Below are positions 57,580-64,000 of a stretch of DNA of 64,000 nucleotides, in pieces. Numbering within the stretch: position 1 is the stretch's first letter; every line of letters begins with the position of its first letter. The translations under genes and the position numbers were made by a program. Origin of the DNA: Rosa chinensis. Taxonomy: Eukaryota > Streptophyta > Magnoliopsida > Rosales > Rosaceae. The DNA lies in the NCBI RefSeq assembly GCF_002994745.2, contig NC_037092.1, forward strand, positions 19,397,501 to 19,461,500, in the 5' to 3' direction. Below the pieces are notes generated by a model. It was not told the DNA's origin and did no database searches. It was given only the letters and a program-made list of their open reading frames with translations.

Positions 57580-59177
57580 CATGACTAGTCCTACACTTCA
57601 TCCCTTACCTCCAAACACTACCCATACCACTGTGTACCTCCCGAATGTTCTCCTGGATGAATCAAACTATCCTGCTTGGCTCTTTCGAATGGAATCCTTC
57701 CTCAGAGGTTAAAGCCTATTTGGTTTTGTTGATGGCTCCACTCCTTGCCCATCACAGTTTGTCAGGTCTTCTGATGGCTCTACTATGTGCCTTATGTTGA
57801 ATATATTGCATGGAAAACACAGGACCAGAGTACAGTGAACATGATAGGTCAAACTTTGAGTGCTATGGCCATGACCTGTGCTGTTGGGAGCAAGTCTGCT
57901 CAGGAACTATGGTCTCGACTTAAACTAAAATTTGCTGCACCTGATAGACAACATATTCTTCAGCTCAAATCCAATCTCCAAAACCTGAAAAAGGGCAATG
58001 ATGATATAGAAACTTATCTGGATAAAATTAAAGCAGCTAAAGATGCACTTGAAACTGTTGGAGTTGTAGTTGATGATGAGGATATAGTGGTGACTGTTCT
58101 CAGGGGTCTTCCTTCTGAATTTGCAACCATTAAGACAGTTATTAGAACTCAATCTAGTTGTTCACTTAGTCAGCTCAAGACTCTGCTTAAGGCTGCTGAA
58201 GTGGATATTGATAGTGAATCTCAAGGCTTACAAGGTCTACTTACTGCTATGCTTGCCAAGGGCAATCTCAACTTGTCTGCTCTTACTCATCTTGATTCAG
58301 TCACCTCTCACACGTCTCAAAGCTCTTCTGGTTCATTTCCTGCATCACCTCAATCCATTTTATCGTCTGCATCCTCATCTGTAACTCCAGTTGCTTCATC
58401 TACTTCTACTGTTGCTTCACCTCAAGTATACACACAAGCTATGCATTATGCCATTTCCCATCAGGCTTCACCAGTTCAAGCTTATTCACAATCTCACATG
58501 GCCTCTCCTGTGCCAGCTCTACTTGTGCCACCTGGCTTCACCACACCTACTCAGGGTCTTCCTACATATCCAATGTCCACTCAAAGTCCTTATATACCTA
58601 TCTCAGCTACTCCATATGGATTCACCACTCCTGTGATCCTTAATCCTATGGCTGGACTATATGCTAGTTGAGGTAGTGGTAGAGCTGGTAGCTCTAATGC
58701 AGGTGCAGGTAACTCTTATGTTGGTAGAGGCTCTTTTAATCCAGGTGGTGCATTTAGGAACAATTTCACTGCCAACAATACTGGAACTGGTGGTACTTCT
58801 CTCACCTGCCAACTCTGTAATAAAGTGGGACATGGAGCTAAAACATGCAGATCGCTTCCCAACTTTCAACAAGGCAATTCTTCAGCTCAAACCGATTGTC
58901 AGTACTGTGGTAGGACTGGTCACACTGCTAACAGGTGCTACTTTATCATTGGCTTTCCTGGCCAACAAAATGATGCTGAAACTGATGTTCCTACTGCAAT
59001 GATGGCTGCCTCTTCTCTTGCACCTCAATTTTGGTTGGCTAACACAGGTGCCACCAACCATATGACCAACAATCCTCATGTCCTTCACAATGTCACTCCC
59101 CACCTCAACACTGATTCTGTGCAGATTGGTGATGGTAAACAATTGAGCATTACACACACTGGTGATACTATGTTGGG
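57580..59177 (+). pseudogene. Copia gag and start of protease
   Basis: ATG at about 57580 (TSPTLHPLPPNTTHTTVYL, then ESNYPAWLFRMESFLRG and a stop). After a frame change the UBN2 domain is open in 57787-58671 (RLKLKFAAPDRQHILQLKSN, VVTVLRGLPSEFATI), followed by a Ser/Pro/Gln-rich linker with a stop at 58669. In the same region two zinc knuckles follow, CQLCNKVGHGAKTC and CQYCGRTGHTANRC. The protease motif reads WLANTGATNHMT: the catalytic aspartate of DTG is asparagine here. Similarity stops at about 59177 where an inverted-repeat element begins; integrase and RT are missing. Confidence 0.88.
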
Positions 59178-59891
59178 TTTGCCCAAAAAACTGTCTAGGC
59201 TTGAGCCCATATAGCCTTCTATTTAGATCCGCCCCTGTAATCTTCGCAATGTCACTTCGAAATGGATCTCTGGTCAAGCTAATCATGCTGCATAATGCAG
59301 ATGTAGCCGCAAAGCTAGCCAAATCAAGGTTGTGCTTTGACGTATATGGGTCAATGTTCCCCCAACCTCCTCAATTTCTGTTTTAACTAGTGATGGCATG
59401 GCCTTCTTTGCCCTCACACTCTGTTGTTTTGCCTACTTCCTTTGCCAGAAGCTTAAGCTTCCAGTTATATTTTCTTGGCTTCCCCTTTGGGGTTTTAATC
59501 TTGGTTATAAAGTTGTACAGACAAAAAAAAAAAAGGCAATTCCAAAACCAACATTATGCAGGAGTTTCAGTGGCCTCCCACTGAAATCATGGAACAATTC
59601 TATATATGGCTCCCACCGAGTAGGCACTTTGCCCAAAACAGTGACCACTCGTTAGGAGGAACAGCAAAATAGTGGCATCACTAGTCAAAATCAACAGCCG
59701 TATCCGCCAAATCATCAACAACCATGCATATCAATTTTGCTCGATATCCATAAACAGGCTTCAAGGTGATACTTTGATGGTCTAGTCTTTACCAATAGGT
59801 TCCTTACGACCATTACCGGAACTAAAGAGAGCACGGGCAGATCTAAATAGAAGGCTATATGGGCTCAAGCCTAGACAGTTTTTTGGGCAAA
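59178..59891. mobile_element. Element with perfect 52-bp terminal inverted repeats
   Basis: The arms 59178-59229 and 59840-59891 are exact inverted copies (TTTGCCCAAAAAACTGTCTA and onward to TTTAGATC), 610 bp apart. The interior has open stretches such as about 59392-59655 (FFALTLCCFAYFLCQKLKLP, hydrophobic) that I do not recognise, and an A-run at 59522-59533. Flanks show no shared duplication, and copia sequence does not resume on the right. Superfamily unknown. Confidence 0.6.
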
Positions 59892-60135
59892 AAACCACTA
59901 AGTATATATCTACTTTCCGTTTCATTGCAGACTTGCAGTCATGCAGTCATCTTCTCCGGCTTTCCCCATCCAAGCTTGCTTTGTTTTCTAATTTGCTCCA
60001 AACGGGAGGTATTTCTTTTCTTTCTTTCTAAGTCTCTTGATTGGTTTAATGGGTTTGTTGATGGAAATAGTGGTGTGACTTACAGTGGTGTTTTGTTTGT
60101 TTTGGGTTTCTGGGTTTTGTTAGGTAGCTTTGGTT

Positions 60136-60259
60136 ATGAGCAATGGGGACTCAGGTGGAAAAGTGAGGTTTATTCGGTGGCCAAAGTGTGAGAATCTTCT
60201 TCCTGAGCTAGCTGATTACTCTGTGTATCAGTGTGGTGGTTGTGGTGCTGTTCTTGGTG
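60136..60259 (+). pseudogene. First exon of an EDR4-like zinc-ribbon protein
   Basis: From ATG at 60136 the exon reads SNGDSGGKVRFIRWPKCENL, then LPELADYSVYQCGGCGAVLG and a GTATG donor at 60260. This is the N-terminal extra zinc ribbon (CPKCxNLLPExxxxxxYxCGGCGxVL) of the EDR4/DUF3133 family, which regulates salicylic-acid-dependent resistance in Arabidopsis. The first cysteine-pair motif reads WPKC, so one zinc ligand is tryptophan. No later exons were found before a LINE-like element at 61314, so it is probably a fragment, possibly moved here by a transposon. Confidence 0.6.
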
Positions 60260-61294
60260 GTATGTTTTTTTTTTTTTTGGATTCAGTTAAATCAGTTGTT
60301 TGCTTTCTGTTTTTGTTTGTGAGAAACTTCAGAGAAAGATGAGATTTTTATGTTGAAACTTTTTCAATTACCAAATTGGGGAGTTAAATTTGGAGTCTTT
60401 ATGATGGTGATAGTTGTGATTCTTGTAGAAATTTGTGTTTGATTTATGAGAAGGTTAGGAACCCAAATGAGATCAGGGTTTTTGGTCTTGAAATTTGGTA
60501 TGGTATAACCCCAAAAACACACACCAACACGAAAAGAACTAATCATTTGGATTTGTGGGGTTGAGTTTGTTATAGCTGAAAAAGAATGCAACTTGCAAAG
60601 TTCTTAACTCAACAGCATTCCATCTCCTGTATTGTTTTCTGCAACCAAAATAAAGCAATTGTTTATTTTTGAAAGAAGTTTGCTCTTTTTTGGGGCGTTT
60701 TCTTTGGATTAGAGGATCAAATTTTGGGTTTCTTTCATTTACAGCCAAAAAGGAAAGGCAGATGAGTGGGAGTGGGTGTCTCAGGTTCTTGATGGTCATT
60801 GCAAACCAATGCCACAAGTCTATGTTCTTCCTTAGCTACCAGCTTAATTTCATAATCAAACCCACCTCAGCTATCAATCTTCACAAGGTAATAACTCTTT
60901 CTTTCACAATTCACAAGGTAATGATTAAGAAATTTTTGGGCACTTATAATTAGCCTAGACGGGTTTCAAATCCTGGATCCGCAATTGAAAGAGAGGGTTG
61001 CACTACTGCATAACACTTCAGAAGTCATCCTTATTCCTTACTACAAATTAAAAGAAACGAGAAGCAAATATTTATAACAGCAAAATCACAGCTCAAGTAA
61101 CTCAACCCTCCCAACTAGCCAAAACATCAACGATCCCCTCCTATAAGAGCCAAAAAAGAGCGGATACAAAGTTGCCAATGCTCTATGATTGTCGGAAGTG
61201 GGGAATTCTGTGGGAGAGTGTGGATCCGGCCGCCAAGTGAGATAGGGTTAGACTTAATTGGATCACCCATCAGATGAAGAACTTAGGTTCAAGT
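60260..61294. other. Stretch with no recognised gene
   Basis: An intron-like T-rich stretch follows the EDR4-like exon. Open stretches on both strands (60364-60591 minus, 60669-60953 plus) show no domain. Confidence 0.4.
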
Positions 61295-61313
61295 AAACTT
61301 CCCGTGTGGCTTA

Positions 61314-62630
61314 TTTTATTTTCCATTTTTGGTAACAATAGTTATTACATAGATGAGAGCTCTCCCCCTCTCTCTCTGGCAGCGGCAAACCCTAGCTTTA
61401 GGGTTTTGTTCGTCGCGATCCTTGGCCTCCGATGAGTCTCCTTCTCCTCTTGAAGCCTGTCTGTAGCCCTCCTCGAGGTTGTGCTTCCCCTCTGTTCAAC
61501 CTATTGGTTGTGGTATCTGTCTCTTGGCTTGCTTCTAGGACCTTTTCGGTGGTGCTAACAAGAAGTCTGTTCTGGAGTTCGATTGCTTGAGAGACTTTTG
61601 CCAGAGGATAGCTTTCTCCTAAATGGATTTGGGTGCGGCAATCCGAATTTGGGATCCTGGTTCTGTTTATTCTTTTTCGCAGGGGATGAGATGTTGCTAC
61701 GATGGTGGCTGGGCAGGCTTGGCGGTGGTTGCCGGTGACAGAGGAAGTTGGGATGCAACCTGATTTGGGAGTTTGAAGGCGTCTGGAGGTGATTGCTGGC
61801 TGGGTCCGATCTGGTGTACTCGATCTGTCTGGGCTAGTGGGTTTCTGCAGATGGCTTCTACCATGGTGGTGGTCGATCCTCATCTCTCAGTGGTCTGGCA
61901 CCAAGGAACGGGTGGCGCCGGTGGAGGTCACCATTGTTGGGTTTCTCCCTCCAGTTTGCTCTCCTCCCTCAAGCGAAGGCAGCACGGCGTTTTGCTTTAG
62001 GAGGAGATGGCAGCATAGCAGTCCAATCTGGCAGTGCTTGGTTGCGCGCCCAGTCGCTTGGGTGTCCAGGGTATCCTCAGCTGGGCCTGTTATTAGGTGC
62101 CCAATAGGTTAGGTGCCTAGACCAGCTCTGATTGGGATTTGGCTTATGTTGATTCTGAGGCATCCGCTTTGAACTTTATTTCGGGGCGAATTTGGATCCG
62201 TATTTGGGACCCGGGTGGCACACATATCCGGATCTTGGATTCGAGACAACTACTCATACTGATTTGGTATTGGTTCTGGTTCTTAGGAGTTGGATTGCTA
62301 ATTTTCAAGTTTCTGACACCCTCGGTTACTTTCGAACTCCTGGTGAGAGAATCACCTCTTCTAGGTGATCATATCACCGGTTTCGGTTACGGTTACTTTT
62401 ACACTTACGCTGCTCTCGTGACATATGCAGTGCAGCGATGTCGTTCGGCATCAAGTCACATCCTTGTTACCTGTCATTTTAAATGCATCTGTGTATCTTT
62501 ATTGTTTTTCTTTATTATAGATGAGCTTATGCATCTTGTTATGATTTATTATTTTCTTTTGATACTTTTGCATCGCTCCATATACTCCTCAGTTTACAAT
62601 TAATATAGTCTGTCATCTTTCCTTTCAAAA
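61314..62630 (+). mobile_element. LINE-like retroelement without ORFs, 1.3 kb
   Basis: A 19-bp target duplication, AAACTTCCCGTGTGGCTTA (61295-61313) and AAACTTCCCATGTGGCTTA (62631-62649), one mismatch, brackets it. It ends CATCTTTCCTTTCAAAA, an L1-like 3' end with a short A-tail. Near the start, CTCTCTCTCTGGCAGCGGCA and ACCCTAGCTTTAGGG look like a plant L1 leader. There is no ORF1, endonuclease or reverse transcriptase; the longest frames (for example 62139-62603) show no domain. It was probably copied by a LINE machinery in trans. Confidence 0.75.
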
Positions 62631-62881
62631 AAACTTCCCATGTGGCTTAAAAGATATGGAAAGTAAATCTTAATCTGTCCTCGAAAAATATTGTCCTCTA
62701 AAAAATATTGTTCCAAATAAAGTACAATAACATAATAACAAGAAAATAAAGTACAATAACAGAATAACAAGCACATCGAGAAGTATAATTTTCCAAGACT
62801 TACCCTAAGACCTATATATACCAAATTCTCGTCCATCTCAAATCTTAATACTACTCAGCTATATATATATAACTCACAGAA

Positions 62882-62904
62882 ACACACACACACACACACA
62901 CACA
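62882..62904. repeat. (AC)n microsatellite
   Basis: AC dinucleotide run just downstream of the S-RLK stop codon on the minus strand. Confidence 0.95.
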
Positions 62905-62905
62905 T

Positions 62906-63787
62906 TTAACGTCCACACATATCGGAAATGGTCATACCATTCATTGACAGAATTTGTGGTTTGCCTCCAACTATAGTAGCAACGATCACTTCTTCAGTAC
63001 AAAATGATGGTTTTGTAGGTTCAGGTAGCGGCAGGCTTTCATTTGTCAACATAGATATCACTTCTGACATGGTAGGCCGATTGGCTGCATTATCCCCCAC
63101 GCATAGTAGACCAACATTGACGCATCTTAAAAACTGATCCTTATTACATGAATCACCCAAGTTTGAATCCATTAGCTGTAGCCCTGCACCATCTTTCCAT
63201 AACTCCCACGCCTGAAATTAGTGAAGTCATCATATGAGATCATTTAGGATATCAGAAAAAAGCAAATTTGATACTGTAGAGATTTGTTTGACATACATAT
63301 CCTGCTAAATTGAGTACTCGATCATCATTGTAGAAGCTGTTGTTTTTCCTACCACTTAGGATTTCAAGCATTAACACCCCAAAACTGTAGACATCAGATT
63401 TTATAGAAAAAATTCCATTCATTGCATACTCAGGAGGCATGTAACCACTGCACCAATTTGAAAACAAAAAAGTCAACTGTATGCAGACATCTGTAAAAAT
63501 TGCATGCTAGAGACCAAAAGCAAAAGACAAGTGCGTACTGTTCACTTACAGTGTCCCAACAATCCTGCCCGTATTTATTTGAAGTTCAGTATGTGTGAAA
63601 ATTCTTGCCATACCAAAATCAGAAATTTTTGGATTCATATCTTTATCAAGTAGTACATTACTAGCTTTTAAGTCTCTATGAACTACTTTCTTTCTCGAGT
63701 ATTTGTGCAAATAAAGCAATCCTTGAGTAATTCCCTCAATTATGCTGAAACGCTTGTGCCAATCGAGAAGAACGCCTTCAGTTGCAT
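62906..63787 (-). CDS. S-domain receptor-like Ser/Thr kinase, 3' half (exons 5-7), runs off the window
   Basis: Exons on the minus strand: 63787-63550 (238 bases), 63447-63297 (151) and 63211-62906 (306, stop included). The first two sizes equal those of the other copies. Exon 5 encodes [40 protein letters not shown] and DFGMARIF, so both catalytic-loop and metal-binding motifs are intact (HRD as VVHRDLK). Exon 6 encodes [20 protein letters not shown]. Exon 7 encodes [35 protein letters not shown] and the C-terminal tail. No stop or frameshift is seen. N-lobe, transmembrane and lectin exons must lie to the right of 64000. It is the only S-RLK copy here without a visible defect. Confidence 0.88.
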
Positions 63788-63828
63788 CTGGTCAATACAA
63801 AGAGAAGAAAATTAGACACAATCTCACT

Positions 63829-63867
63829 TATATATATATATATATAATTATATATATATATATATAT
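63829..63867. repeat. (AT)n microsatellite in the S-RLK intron
   Basis: TA dinucleotide run with one interruption, in the intron upstream of exon 5. Confidence 0.95.
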
Positions 63868-64000
63868 CGGAGAGTTCAAGAGTGGACCCTCATCATTTCC
63901 GCAGTTTCTCCCTATGGCATGCAGAACCATCGAATTTTTAGGTCCTCATTCAGGATGATCCTTACCAAAATCAGTCTAGTCAGAAATTATTCAGCAACTC

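Noticed and set aside
62139..62603. 154-codon open frame
   Set aside because: It lies in the LINE-like element, has no domain, and hydrophobic residues come from T-rich DNA.

Overview
This is a plant nuclear genome window from a dicot. Genes have GT-AG introns, the intergenic DNA is AT-rich, and the content is plant receptor kinases and plant transposons. Gene content and repeats are compatible with Rosaceae, but that placement is only a guess. The host theme is a decayed cluster of G-type lectin S-domain receptor-like kinases (S-RLKs). I count eight copies or fragments: 3945-5706, 7838-11164 (minus, a full seven-exon gene with one stop and one frameshift), 25893-26754 (minus, ectodomain only), 34905-35135, 37842-38149 (minus), 39427-40316 continued at 54690-54755, 54757-56691, and 62906-63787 (minus, intact as far as visible but running off the right edge). 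Fragments of an LRK10-like kinase lie among them. No complete, unbroken host gene is contained in the window.

Two stretches are old copies of each other: about 10259-20780, and about 25893-28358 plus 34503-34900. Because they are duplicates, each gives the empty site for insertions in the other. This allows exact boundaries for two nested Mutator-like elements (11305-13112 containing 11594-12615), a foldback Mutator-like element (13377-13803), a CACTA element carrying host-gene pieces (14686-19057) and a copia retrotransposon (28364-34502). A further Mutator-like element with a captured TSR2-like fragment (4008-5267) sits in a kinase intron and is dated by the paralogous intron near 55400.

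Left to right: CACTA-type Transposase_24 gene remnant (1-2273); kinase fragment with MULE (3.9-5.7 kb); S-RLK pseudogene and its MULE-rich upstream (7.8-14.3 kb); CACTA (14.7-19.1 kb); LRK10-like remnants and a copia remnant with two nested elements (19.1-25.9 kb); second S-RLK ectodomain and duplicated flank (25.9-28.4 kb); young copia (28.4-34.5 kb); chimeric kinase tail (34.8-35.1 kb); ORF1-only LINE (35.9-37.6 kb, minus); kinase scraps and a possible solo LTR (37.8-38.9 kb); kinase fragment split by a 14.4-kb Tat-type Ty3/gypsy element in minus orientation (40317-54684) that carries an antisense multi-exon plant-mobile-domain gene; a head-truncated S-RLK (54.7-56.7 kb); copia gag remnant ending in a perfect inverted-repeat element (56.9-59.9 kb); an EDR4-like first exon (60.1 kb); an ORF-less LINE-like element with a 19-bp target duplication (61.3-62.6 kb); and the 3' half of another S-RLK (62.9 kb to the edge).

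The best candidates for a second look are the antisense plant-mobile-domain gene in the gypsy element, the host-gene captures in the CACTA and MULE elements, the young copia with stop codons in pol, the two recombinant kinase junctions, and the two structurally different LINE derivatives without an ORF2.
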